Source: Bacteroidota bacterium (GTDB lineage Bacteria > Bacteroidota > Bacteroidia > Palsa-948). Taken from it: DNA of 32,191 bases. The stretch spans positions 1-32,191 of the forward strand of contig SCSP01000118.1 in the NCBI GenBank assembly GCA_004297845.1. Reading direction: 5' to 3'. Below the pieces are notes generated by a model. That model worked only from the letters and a program-made list of their open reading frames with translations. It did not search any database and was not told the DNA's origin. Both the position numbers and the translations under genes were made by a program. Below are positions 18,900-28,017 of the stretch, one piece after another. Numbering within the stretch: the first letter of the stretch is position 1; each line of letters begins with the position of its first letter.

Positions 18900-21050
18900 A
18901 TGACGGGAAAATTAAAACTTCCTCACCCGCTTGTACTTATCATCGGCATTGGCTTTTTGCTATATGCACGGTCTCTTTCTTTTGATTACACCAATTTTGA
19001 CGATAATAGCCTGATCCGGGATAATCAAAGCTACCTCCGCGACCTTTCCAACATGGGGGACGCATTTAAGAGAACCGTTTTCATCACCGGCTCGGATGTT
19101 TTCTACAGGCCTATAGAGACAATTTGGTTAATGCTAAACGCCCGGGTTGGGGGAGAAGACCTTTTTTTCTATCACCTGTCTTCCTTGTTGCTGCATTTTT
19201 TGGCCGTGTACCTTGTTTTTATTTTGCTGAAGCGTTTGAATAATTCTGAAGAAACCTCTTTGTTTTTGTCTCTGATCTTTTTAGTGCATCCGCTGTTTGC
19301 TCAAGCCGTTGCCTGGGTGCCGGGTGTGGTTGACGTGCTTGCGTTGATTTTTTCCGTTGCGGCTTTTCTTTTCTTTCTTGATTTCGTGGATACCCGTCAA
19401 CGGAAACATTTTGTCCTGCACCTGCTATTTTTTGCGCTTGCGCTTTATACGAAGGAGATATCTGTCGGTATAATGGCTGTTTGTGTTTGCTATCTGCATT
19501 TTATAAAGAAGGAAGACCTTGTTTCTTATAATAAAAAAGTGTTCTTATCCGGGTGGATAATCCTGTTTGTTCTCTGGTTCCTGATGCGGAATGCTGCCTT
19601 GCAGGGACAAAAGCAAAAAGGGATAGTTGAAATGGCGCTCTCCATCGGAAATAACCTGCCTGCATTCCTTCAATATATCGGCAAAGCACTGTTGCCCTTT
19701 AATCTTTCCGTGATGCCGATAATGGGTGATACAACCTTTATCTATGGAGCAGTGGTGGTGTTGGCTATCATTCTTGCTCTGTATTTTTCAAAAGAAAAAA
19801 GAAATGCATGGATATTATTTTCTGCGATCTGGTTCCTTGTTTTTCTTTTGCCTACTTTCATTCAGACAAGTGCCTTCCGGATACATCAGGCGTACGAACA
19901 CAGGATGTATCTCCCCATGGTTGGTTTCTTGCTTCTCTTTGCGGAAACCGACTGGCTGAAGAACTTTTCAACTGAAAAGACAATTTATAGAATTACTGCT
20001 CCTGCAGTTCTTATTTTTTTCTTTGTATTGACTTTCATGCATGTGAAAACATTCAGCGATACAAAAACCTTTTTGGACAATGCGGTGAACACGGCTCCGG
20101 GTTCCTCCCTGGCGCACCGGAATATGGGAATTCATCACCAGGATAATAACCTGCTCCTGGAAGCATCGGAAGAGTATTTAAAATCCCTTGCCTTGAACCC
20201 GCATGAAGCAGACCTGCATAACAACTTGGGTGTTATTTACGATACATGGGAAAAAAAGGATCTGGCCGAACAGGAATACCTTACAGAAACCCGGATGAAC
20301 CCGGCTGGCAGTCAGGCATTTCATAACCTGGGTGTTCTGTTTGCCGCAAGGGATGAAAATGAAAAGGCGGAATTCTATTTCAAAAAAGCCCTTGCAGTAA
20401 GGCAAAGCAGAGGCACGTTAGAGCAGATGGCACTGCTGTATAAAAAAACAGGCCGGCAGGAAGAGATGAATAAGGTCATTCAGGTGCTTCAACGCATGGA
20501 TAATGCAGCAAGCGCTTCAGGCAGTATTGTTTCAACTCCTAACCCAACTCTTTCCTCTTCCGACTCTCCAATGCCTGTCAATGATCCAATAGCTTTAGGC
20601 AGGCAATTAATGCAGCAGGGAAAATTACAGGAAGCCGAGGCTGTCTTCAAGCAGGTACTGATGCGTGATTCAATGAATACAACAGCGCTTTTTAACTTAG
20701 GATTGATTTATTATTCCTCTGAACAATTGGATGCCGCAGAATCATTATGGAGGAAGGCAGTACGTATTGACCCTGCTTATACGGATGCATTTAATAACCT
20801 GGCTATTTCTCTTGCCCGGCAGGGGAAAAATGACGAAGCGGAAATTGTTTTGAAGAAGCTGATTTTTTCCAATCCGAATTACATGGACGGTTATTTTAAT
20901 ATCGCGAACTTTTACGCGCGCGCAGGAAAGGACAAAGAGGCTCTTTTTTATGTAACTGAATTGAAAAAGAGAGGAGCCGCAAAAGAACAATTTCAGCAAA
21001 GAGGAATCAAGCTAAGCGCTGAACTTGAAAAAGTATTTGAAAAGCAATAG
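18900..21050 (+). CDS. Multi-TM glycosyltransferase-like protein with C-terminal TPRs (TMTC-like architecture)
   Basis: Polytopic N-half (FDDNSLIRDNQSYL...YEHRMYLPMVGFLLL) and TPRs (ALNPHEADLHNNLGVIYDTWEKKDLAEQEYL; AVRIDPAYTDAFNNLAISLARQGK). Confidence 0.85.
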   Translation: MTGKLKLPHPLVLIIGIGFLLYARSLSFDYTNFDDNSLIRDNQSYLRDLSNMGDAFKRTVFITGSDVFYRPIETIWLMLNARVGGEDLFFYHLSSLLLHFLAVYLVFILLKRLNNSEETSLFLSLIFLVHPLFAQAVAWVPGVVDVLALIFSVAAFLFFLDFVDTRQRKHFVLHLLFFALALYTKEISVGIMAVCVCYLHFIKKEDLVSYNKKVFLSGWIILFVLWFLMRNAALQGQKQKGIVEMALSIGNNLPAFLQYIGKALLPFNLSVMPIMGDTTFIYGAVVVLAIILALYFSKEKRNAWILFSAIWFLVFLLPTFIQTSAFRIHQAYEHRMYLPMVGFLLLFAETDWLKNFSTEKTIYRITAPAVLIFFFVLTFMHVKTFSDTKTFLDNAVNTAPGSSLAHRNMGIHHQDNNLLLEASEEYLKSLALNPHEADLHNNLGVIYDTWEKKDLAEQEYLTETRMNPAGSQAFHNLGVLFAARDENEKAEFYFKKALAVRQSRGTLEQMALLYKKTGRQEEMNKVIQVLQRMDNAASASGSIVSTPNPTLSSSDSPMPVNDPIALGRQLMQQGKLQEAEAVFKQVLMRDSMNTTALFNLGLIYYSSEQLDAAESLWRKAVRIDPAYTDAFNNLAISLARQGKNDEAEIVLKKLIFSNPNYMDGYFNIANFYARAGKDKEALFYVTELKKRGAAKEQFQQRGIKLSAELEKVFEKQ

Positions 21051-22202
21051 CTAAAATCTATACCCCGCGCCAAATTCAATATTTTCTGCGGTGAACCAAT
21101 GTGTCTTTAAAGTGTAATTCAGAATCAGGCGCTTGGTCATATACACCCGCAGTCCAACCCTGTGATAGAAAGAGCCGTCCGCAGTAGTTTTGGTGTAATA
21201 ATAAGTTCCCATTTCTATGGGTAAGGCAATTTTTCCGACAACAATTTCATATCCAAGACGAAAACCCGCCTGAAGGTTATTTAATTTATTGCTCGTATCA
21301 AAAGTTCCTTTTTCTTCTGCTTTGGCGAGGTTACTCATATAATAAAAAAGGTCGTTCCCGGCACAGAACCTGCTTTTTGGAGAAACAGTTTTCCAAACTG
21401 ATAGTGTCAGGGCGAATGTGCCATATTTTTTTCCGTTCCTGTAATTCGTTTCATTGATTCCGGATAGAAAGTTTGTCGTAACAAATAGTTTTTTGCTGAT
21501 TTTTTCGGAAGAGGTATCACGGGCTGTTTTGGGAATACCTTTTTGTGAATCGAATTTGTAAAAACGGAGTCCTAAATTCATTGTCATAATGTTGATCCCA
21601 AGGTTTGGAACTGCCCAGTTGCCGTTTGAAAGATGTGTTAATCCGACCCCTGTCTGCATCTGAATATTTTTAAATGGGTGAAAAACGGAGTATAATCGCA
21701 GGTAAATAAATTCGTTAAAGTAGGAACCATTGATATTGTTCTTGTGGTTTAATTTTTTTTCATAGGGTTTGGTAATCAGCCCTAAGCCATTTCCGGTACG
21801 GACGAACAATTTGAATTTTCTGCCGGGATTAAGAGGAAAATTTACGAATGGAAAAAGTCCTATAGCTTGTCCGAGTTGCAGCGGGTTTCCCAGTTCAGCC
21901 AGATAAAATCCCAGTCCCTTCTCCGGATTATTATAAACTCTTTCCCAGTTTTTTTCTCCTTGGGTTTGTAAGGCAAGAGAGACTTCACCCCCTCCGATAT
22001 GGCTTTTGATGAGATACTCCATGTTTGGATTATGGGCCATGATAAATCCGTAGTGTGTGCTGACGGTTATAAAAGGTTTTGCCCCTGCCCCTGAAGGGGT
22101 TCGGAGGGTATCCTGTGCAGAAAAAAGTCCAATGAAAGAAAAATTGCAAAGCAGCAACAGGCTAATTACTCCCTTTAGGGTCGGGGTGTAGGTTTTTTTC
22201 AT
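21051..22202 (-). CDS. Acyloxyacyl hydrolase / lipid A 3-O-deacylase (PagL-like)
   Basis: Beta-barrel-like sequence with THYGFIMAHNPNMEYLI, VGLTHLSNGNWAVPNLGIN (HxS) and C-terminal GAGYRF. Confidence 0.85.
   Translation of the reverse strand: MKKTYTPTLKGVISLLLLCNFSFIGLFSAQDTLRTPSGAGAKPFITVSTHYGFIMAHNPNMEYLIKSHIGGGEVSLALQTQGEKNWERVYNNPEKGLGFYLAELGNPLQLGQAIGLFPFVNFPLNPGRKFKLFVRTGNGLGLITKPYEKKLNHKNNINGSYFNEFIYLRLYSVFHPFKNIQMQTGVGLTHLSNGNWAVPNLGINIMTMNLGLRFYKFDSQKGIPKTARDTSSEKISKKLFVTTNFLSGINETNYRNGKKYGTFALTLSVWKTVSPKSRFCAGNDLFYYMSNLAKAEEKGTFDTSNKLNNLQAGFRLGYEIVVGKIALPIEMGTYYYTKTTADGSFYHRVGLRVYMTKRLILNYTLKTHWFTAENIEFGAGYRF
22081..22112. repeat. Short GC-rich palindromic element inside the PagL-like gene
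   Basis: gcccctgcccctgaaggggttcggagggta. Confidence 0.55.
22168..22192. repeat. Short palindromic element in the PagL-like signal-peptide region
   Basis: actccctttagggtcggggtgtagg; encodes TPTLKGVI. Confidence 0.45.
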
Positions 22203-22294
22203 TAGTGCAAAGCTAAAAATATAGCCACAAATTCCACCAATTAACGCGAACTGAATTAGTGAAAATTTGTGTAATTAGTGGCTAAAATATCTCT

Positions 22295-22302
22295 TATGTT
22301 TG
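22295..22302 (+). promoter_or_regulatory. Candidate -7 element TATGTTTG
   Basis: TATGTTTG at 22295-22302, 15 nt before ATG 22318. Confidence 0.45.
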
Positions 22303-22317
22303 CAAGGCGTACATTCA

Positions 22318-24024
22318 ATGAAACAAAATTCCAAAAAGAAACATCAGGCAACCTCTTCTCCTGCATCTTCTTCAAAAAAGAAAGCAGATAACGCTTCGCT
22401 TTTTGCGAACCTGTCAGGGAACAGTAATTTCTATTCAATATTAATTGCATTAGTTGTGTTTGCGGTGCTGGTGATACGCTGGCGTTTTGTCAATATGCCG
22501 CTGGAAAGAGACGAGGGTGAGTACGCCTATTTCGGTCATTTGATATTGAACGGAATCACTCCTTATACTGAGGCTTATAATATGAAGTTGCCGGGCATCT
22601 ATTATATGTATGCACTGATAATGGCGGTTTTTGGCGAGTCGTACCGCGGCATTCACATTGGTTTTGTGTTACTGAATGCGGGAACGATGGTTCTGTTTTT
22701 TTATGCGCTGAAACATTTTTTTAGTCCGATGACCGCTGTGCTCACTGCCGGTTTTTATGGATTAATGGGAATGAGCATGCACGTGCTGGGTTTTGCCGCC
22801 CATGCCACTCATTTTTCGGTATTCTATGTTGCTCTTAGTTTATTCTTCTTTTCAAAATACGAACAGAAAAAAACACTTCTGTATGCCATGCTTACAGGAG
22901 GAATGTTAGGTATGTCCTTTTTAATGAAACAACAGGCAGTTTATTTCATCCTCTTTGGTGGAATTGTTTTTTTAATTTTTGAGTTCATGGAAAAACCCGT
23001 CAGCCTGCGTAAGATCACACGGAATATTTTTGCCTTTTCCGCGGGCGTTTTTATTCCGTATGCGCTGGTTTTGCTGGTCATGTTGGTTACCGGCACTTTT
23101 GATAAGTTTTGGTTCTGGACAGTTCAGTACGCAGGCGCGTATGTTTCCGGGGTGCCCTGGTCGCAGGGAAGAGAATTATTAAGCATGACGTTTACCCCAA
23201 TCTGGAATGAATTCAAATGGATATGGATACTGGCGATAGCAGGCGCGCTGATAGTTTCGCTTACAAAATTTACCCTCAAACAAAAAATAGTTGCTTTGGC
23301 TTTTTCGCTCTTTGCTTTTTTAACCACTACTCCCGGCTTTTTTTTCAGGCAGCATTATTTTGTGGTTTTTTTACCGGCCGGAGCGATGATGGCAGCTATT
23401 GCCCTGGATTTTGCCGGACAATTTATTATAAAGCAGATAAAAGTAAATGTTGTTGGACTGGCGCTGCCGCTCATTGTATTTTTTTTATTGTTTAACAGCG
23501 TCCTTTCGGGCAGTAAATGGTATTATTCCACAGAAAATCCCGTAGGGCTTTGCAAGGCAGTATATGGAACCAACCCATTCACGGAATCTGTGGAAATTGC
23601 AAAATATATAAATGCCAATTCATCCGATACAGATCGGATTGCGGTGCTCGGCTCGGAGCCACAGATATCTTTCTATGCAGACAGGAAATCAGCAACAGGT
23701 CATATTTATACATACGGCTTGATGGAGATTCATGAGTATAATCTTAAAATGCAGGAAGAAATGATAGCTGAAATTGAAAAAAATAAACCTCTGTTTCTGG
23801 TGTTTTGCAATATTTCTATGTCATGGCTTTCCCAAAAAGAATCTCCTATGAAAATATTTGAATGGTACGGAAAATATTCTCAGGAAAATTATAACATTGT
23901 CGGTTTGGTGGATATCCCCGATCAGGGTCCGAGCAGTATTTACTGGGGCGCTGATGCGAATCGAAATCCTAAAAATCAGAATTCGGTTTGGGTGTTTAAG
24001 AGGAAGGAAGAAATTAAAAAATAG
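22318..24024 (+). CDS. GT39/ArnT-like membrane glycosyltransferase
   Basis: NMPLERDEGEYAYFGHLILNGITPYTEAYNMKLPGIYYMYAL; many TM segments; ATG 22318 preferred over TTG 22300. Confidence 0.85.
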   Translation: MKQNSKKKHQATSSPASSSKKKADNASLFANLSGNSNFYSILIALVVFAVLVIRWRFVNMPLERDEGEYAYFGHLILNGITPYTEAYNMKLPGIYYMYALIMAVFGESYRGIHIGFVLLNAGTMVLFFYALKHFFSPMTAVLTAGFYGLMGMSMHVLGFAAHATHFSVFYVALSLFFFSKYEQKKTLLYAMLTGGMLGMSFLMKQQAVYFILFGGIVFLIFEFMEKPVSLRKITRNIFAFSAGVFIPYALVLLVMLVTGTFDKFWFWTVQYAGAYVSGVPWSQGRELLSMTFTPIWNEFKWIWILAIAGALIVSLTKFTLKQKIVALAFSLFAFLTTTPGFFFRQHYFVVFLPAGAMMAAIALDFAGQFIIKQIKVNVVGLALPLIVFFLLFNSVLSGSKWYYSTENPVGLCKAVYGTNPFTESVEIAKYINANSSDTDRIAVLGSEPQISFYADRKSATGHIYTYGLMEIHEYNLKMQEEMIAEIEKNKPLFLVFCNISMSWLSQKESPMKIFEWYGKYSQENYNIVGLVDIPDQGPSSIYWGADANRNPKNQNSVWVFKRKEEIKK

Positions 24025-24030
24025 GAAGCC

Positions 24031-24103
24031 CAGCCCAACGCTCCCGAGGGGAGGGAGATATGCGTGAAAGTCCTTCCCTTTGGGAAGGATTTAGGATGGG
24101 TTG
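24031..24103. repeat. Intergenic composite palindromic element
   Basis: cccagcccaacgctcccgaggggagggag...aagtccttccctttgggaaggatttaggatgggttg; same layout as 10826-10909. Confidence 0.85.
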
Positions 24104-24110
24104 AATAATT

Positions 24111-24758
24111 ATGAACCGCAAAGAACGTTTCGAAAAGATCATCAACTATTTCAGCAAGCATAATCCGCAAGCTGAAACGGAATTGGAATACACCAATCCA
24201 TACGAGCTTATTGTTTCTGTAATTCTTTCAGCCCAATGCACCGATAAGCGTGTTAATATGACCACGCCCGCGCTCTTTAAAAAATTCCCAACTGTTCAGG
24301 ATCTGGCCGGATCAACACCGAATGCAGTATTTCCCTTGGTCCGAAGCATCAATTATCCTAATAATAAATCGAAGCATCTGGTGGGTATGGCCAAAATGCT
24401 GGTGAATGATTTCGGAGGGCTTGTTCCTTCGGAAGTGGATGAATTGCAGAAACTGCCGGGTGTAGGCAGAAAGACCGCCAACGTGGTGGCATCTGTTGTT
24501 TATAATAAACCAACCATGGCAGTAGATACGCATGTGTTTAGAGTATCTGCAAGGCTTGGCCTTACCGTGAAGGCCAAAAACCACCTGCAAACCGAAAAAC
24601 AACTTGTAAAATACATTCCCGAGGATAAAATTGCTATTGCCCATCACTGGCTTATCCTGCATGGCAGATATGTGTGTGTGGCAAGGAAGCCAAAGTGCGG
24701 GGAATGTGGAGTAAAGACATTTTGTAAATATTACGGGAAAAATTTATTCTTTTGTTGA
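24111..24758 (+). CDS. nth: Endonuclease III
   Basis: LPGVGRKTANVV HhH, VDTHVFRV and 4Fe-4S Cys motif CVARKPKCGECGVKTFC. Confidence 0.97.
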   Translation: MNRKERFEKIINYFSKHNPQAETELEYTNPYELIVSVILSAQCTDKRVNMTTPALFKKFPTVQDLAGSTPNAVFPLVRSINYPNNKSKHLVGMAKMLVNDFGGLVPSEVDELQKLPGVGRKTANVVASVVYNKPTMAVDTHVFRVSARLGLTVKAKNHLQTEKQLVKYIPEDKIAIAHHWLILHGRYVCVARKPKCGECGVKTFCKYYGKNLFFC

Positions 24759-24945
24759 ACTGGTATCCATTTCCATACAAGCCATCTCCATTTATAAAAT
24801 CAAAATAAACTCCACTTTCAATGTGTTCTTTTATCATCTCCCATCCTAATGCTTGTTTTGTTTTGAATACTATTTTTTCTTGCGCTTTGTTTTTATGTAT
24901 GCAAGAAAATAAATAATTACCTTTGGCATACTCGCTTATTATCAA
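24757..24945 (-). pseudogene. Remnant of a DDE (IS701/IS4-like) transposase
   Basis: Minus-strand translation KTKQALGWEMIKEHIESGVYFDFINGDGLYGNGYQF resembles the D-x-x-YG region of IS701/IS4 transposases; too short to be functional. Confidence 0.55.
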
Positions 24946-24988
24946 GTTGTTAGACCATAATTGTTAATTTACCAAAGTAGTATTAACC

Positions 24989-25765
24989 ATGAAATTAGAT
25001 ATACTTGCCTTTGGTGCCCACCCCGATGATGTGGAGCTTTCCTGCAGCGGCACTATTCTTAAAAATGTAGCACTGGGGAAAAGGGTTGGCATTATTGACC
25101 TTACCAGAGGCGAACTTGGCACGAGAGGTACCGTTGCTATTCGTTTAAAGGAAGCTACAAACGCTTCGAAGATATTAGGCGTTTTATTCAGAGAAAACCT
25201 GAAAATGGCTGATGGATTTTTTCAGAACGATAAAAAACACCTGCTTGCAGTTATTAAAAAGATTCGTCAGTATAAACCGGATGTGGTGCTTGCCAATTCA
25301 TTAGAAGACCGTCATCCGGATCATGGCAGATCGGCCAAACTTGTAGCAGATGCCTGTTTTTTGGCAGGTTTGGTGAAGATAAAAACCACACAGCGCACGC
25401 AGCCCCCCCTCCCCTCAAAGGGGGGCTTTGCACGCGCAGGCTCCCCCCCTTCGGGGGGTTGGGGGGCTGGATTTCAGGAACCTTGGCGCCCTAAGGCTCT
25501 TTACCATTATATTCAATATAGAAAGCTAAGGCCCGATTTTGCTGTGGATATTACTCCATTCATGAAAAAGAGGATGAAAGCTATCAAGGCGTTCAAATCC
25601 CAGTTTTTCAATCCTGCGTCCAAAGACCCTAAAACGCTTATATCTGACCCGCAATTCCTTGATTATGTCATTTCGCGTGAGGAAGAGTATGGCAAACTGA
25701 TCAATGTAACATACGCGGAAGGCTTTAATGTTAAGGAGGAATACAAGGGAGAGATTCTGATCTGA
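24989..25765 (+). CDS. bshB1: Bacillithiol biosynthesis deacetylase BshB1-like (PIG-L/LmbE)
   Basis: DILAFGAHPDDVELSCSGTILKNVALGKRVGIIDLTRGELGTRGT; DRHPDHGRSAKLVADACFLAGL. Confidence 0.93.
   Translation: MKLDILAFGAHPDDVELSCSGTILKNVALGKRVGIIDLTRGELGTRGTVAIRLKEATNASKILGVLFRENLKMADGFFQNDKKHLLAVIKKIRQYKPDVVLANSLEDRHPDHGRSAKLVADACFLAGLVKIKTTQRTQPPLPSKGGFARAGSPPSGGWGAGFQEPWRPKALYHYIQYRKLRPDFAVDITPFMKKRMKAIKAFKSQFFNPASKDPKTLISDPQFLDYVISREEEYGKLINVTYAEGFNVKEEYKGEILI
25400..25469. repeat. GC-rich composite palindrome inside bshB1
   Basis: Outer cagccccccctcccc...ggggttggggggctg; inner ccccctt-cgggggg hairpin; encodes QPPLPSKGGFARAGSPPSGGWGAG. Confidence 0.88.
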
Positions 25766-25811
25766 TCTGCAACTTTCAATCTCATGCTTACAGATCAGAA
25801 AGAGATTGAAA
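25762..25811. other. Interleaved stems (pseudoknot-like or mutually exclusive hairpins) between convergent genes
   Basis: ctgatctg (25762-25769)/cagatcag (25791-25798) and tttcaatctc (25774-25783)/gagattgaaa (25802-25811), all perfect. Confidence 0.6.
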
Positions 25812-25828
25812 AATGCGGAAGTGCAGAA

Positions 25829-26053
25829 CTATACCTGCTCCTTAGATTCCTCCAGACGTTCGAGGAATGCTGTCAAATCAGTTTTAACTTCTTCATCCAA
25901 GCCTTTTTCATTGATCCATTCGTGGCGTTTGTAGCCGGAACGCATGTTGAATACGATTAATATAAAATCGCTTAACTTTTTACCTCCGGTAAAAAATTCA
26001 GCATGATTTGCCTCAATAGCTTTTTCTTCCTGTACAAATTCTTCGTAGGTCAT
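25829..26053 (-). CDS. Small hypothetical protein
   Basis: 74 aa, acidic, MTYEEFVQEEKAIEANHAEFFTGGKKLSDFILIVFNMRSG; follows lpdA on the same strand. Confidence 0.6.
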   Translation of the reverse strand: MTYEEFVQEEKAIEANHAEFFTGGKKLSDFILIVFNMRSGYKRHEWINEKGLDEEVKTDLTAFLERLEESKEQV

Positions 26054-26082
26054 ACGTGATTTAGTTTTTCTGGTTTTTATTT

Positions 26083-27468
26083 TTACAAATGTATTACTTC
26101 TCCGTAAGCCTGGGCAGCTGCTTCCATGATAGCCTCACTCATGGTAGGATGCGGATGAACGCTCTTTATCATCTCGTGTCCGGTTGTTTCCAGTTTGCGC
26201 GCCACTACGATCTCCGCGATCATTTCCGTTACATTATAACCGATCATGTGTGCACCGAGCAACTCTCCGTATTTAACATCAAAAATAAGTTTTACAAATC
26301 CATCCTTTTGCCCGGCCGCACTTGCTTTGCCCGATGCAGAGTATGGGAACTTGCCTACTTTAATATCAAGCCCCTTTTCTTTCGCCTGCTTTTCAGTATA
26401 TCCGACTGATGCGATTTCGGGAGAAGTATAAGTACAGCCCGGAATGTTGTTGTAATTGAGTGGCTCGGGGTTATGTCCGGCTATTTTTTCTACGCAGATA
26501 ATTCCTTCAGCACTTGCCACATGTGCCAGTGCTTGTCCGCCAATACAATCACCGATCGCATAATAGCCGGGAATGTTTGTCTGGTAATATGGATTAGTCA
26601 TAATTTTCCCCTTATCAGTTGCTATGCCAACTTCTTCCAGTCCGATATTTTCAAGGTTTGTCTGGATTCCAACAGCGGAGAGAACAATGTCACACTCAAT
26701 AATCTCCTCACCTACTTTTGACTTTATTTTCACTTTACAGCCACCCCCTTTTGTATCTACAGAAAGCACTTCGGAAGATGTCATGACAGTCATTCCTATT
26801 TTCTTGAAAGAGCGCTCCAGTTGTTTTGAAACTTCTTCGTCTTCCAATGGAACTAGGTTAGGCAGAAATTCAACCAAAGTAACTTTCGTCCCCATGGTTG
26901 CATAGAAATACGCAAACTCACTGCCGATTGCTCCGGAACCTACCACCACCATACTTTTGGGCATTTTTGGCAGCGCCATCGCTTCTCGGTAACCGATTAT
27001 TTTTTTTCCATCCTGCGGAAGATTCGGCAGCGCACGTGAACGGGCTCCTACTGCAACAATAATGTTCTTGGCATCATACATTGTTTTCTTCCCTCCATCA
27101 TCCACTTCAACTTTTTTACCCGCTTTTACCTTTCCGAATCCTTTAATAACATCTATCTTGTTCTTCTTCATCAGAAACTGAACACCTTTACTCATTCCAT
27201 CCGCCACATCGCGGGAGCGTTTAACCACGGCCGGAAAATCGACCTCTCCTCCATTCACTCTAATTCCGTAGTCGCCCGCATGTTTTAAATATTCAAATAC
27301 CTGAGCGGATTTCAACAGCGCTTTGGTTGGAATGCATCCCCAGTTCAGGCAGATGCCACCCAATTCAGAACGTTCAATAATGGCCGTTTTCATTCCAAGC
27401 TGCGAGGCGCGGATGGCTGCTACATAGCCGCCAGGACCGCTTCCAATTACTATGAGGTCGTAAGACAT
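26083..27468 (-). CDS. lpdA: Dihydrolipoyl dehydrogenase
   Basis: IGSGPGGYVAAIRASQLG, GGICLNWGCIPTKALL redox motif, HPHPTMSEAIMEAA. Confidence 0.97.
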   Translation of the reverse strand: MSYDLIVIGSGPGGYVAAIRASQLGMKTAIIERSELGGICLNWGCIPTKALLKSAQVFEYLKHAGDYGIRVNGGEVDFPAVVKRSRDVADGMSKGVQFLMKKNKIDVIKGFGKVKAGKKVEVDDGGKKTMYDAKNIIVAVGARSRALPNLPQDGKKIIGYREAMALPKMPKSMVVVGSGAIGSEFAYFYATMGTKVTLVEFLPNLVPLEDEEVSKQLERSFKKIGMTVMTSSEVLSVDTKGGGCKVKIKSKVGEEIIECDIVLSAVGIQTNLENIGLEEVGIATDKGKIMTNPYYQTNIPGYYAIGDCIGGQALAHVASAEGIICVEKIAGHNPEPLNYNNIPGCTYTSPEIASVGYTEKQAKEKGLDIKVGKFPYSASGKASAAGQKDGFVKLIFDVKYGELLGAHMIGYNVTEMIAEIVVARKLETTGHEMIKSVHPHPTMSEAIMEAAAQAYGEVIHL

Positions 27469-27488
27469 TTGCAGTTATTAGTTTTTTA

Positions 27489-27958
27489 GTTGCTGGTTAT
27501 AGTTAATCCGTTTTGCAGTTATGGTTTTTTAGGGTTCTGGTTCTGTAAATCGTTCAATTTAAGGAAGCGAATGTAAGCATTTGTTCCTTTTCACAAAGGT
27601 AGTATATTGTTCGGGGATATCATAAGCAATATCATCCGGGATGAATTTTTTGCGAGCTGATTTAATGATATTCCTTTTGGTTTCCTCTGCTTCCCCCTTT
27701 GATATTGTAAGAAAACATTCCTTTTCCTTAATCGACTTCTTATGATAACTCTCGGCAATATTATTAGAGGCAGATGCTGATGATCGTCTTAATTGGTCAA
27801 CACTCCTAAAAATTTCATCTTTAGGAAATTTCTTTGTGATCTCATGAACTTTAATTTCGAGATCTTCCGCCAACTTATATACCCAAAGATTATCTAAACC
27901 TGTTGCCATTATTATACATTGATTATTGCCAGCAAATTATATAACTAAAACCAGCAAC
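27489..27958. mobile_element. Putative IVS-like cassette: four-helix-bundle ORF bounded by inverted repeats
   Basis: gttgctggttatagtta (27489-27505) versus taactaaaaccagcaac (27942-27958), 16 of 17 complementary, enclosing the ORF 27559-27909. Confidence 0.55.
27559..27909 (-). CDS. Four-helix bundle protein (S23 / 23S intervening-sequence protein family)
   Basis: LWVYKLAEDLEIKVHEITKKFPKDEIFRSVDQLRRSSASASNNIAESY. Confidence 0.92.
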   Translation of the reverse strand: MATGLDNLWVYKLAEDLEIKVHEITKKFPKDEIFRSVDQLRRSSASASNNIAESYHKKSIKEKECFLTISKGEAEETKRNIIKSARKKFIPDDIAYDIPEQYTTFVKRNKCLHSLP

Positions 27959-28017
27959 CGCAAAACTAAAACTAATAATCCAAAAACCAATAACTAAAAA
28001 TGACTGATTTTTCAGTT

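Noticed and set aside
26089-26905. Plus-strand ORFs opposite lpdA
   Set aside because: Shadow ORFs of a highly conserved gene.
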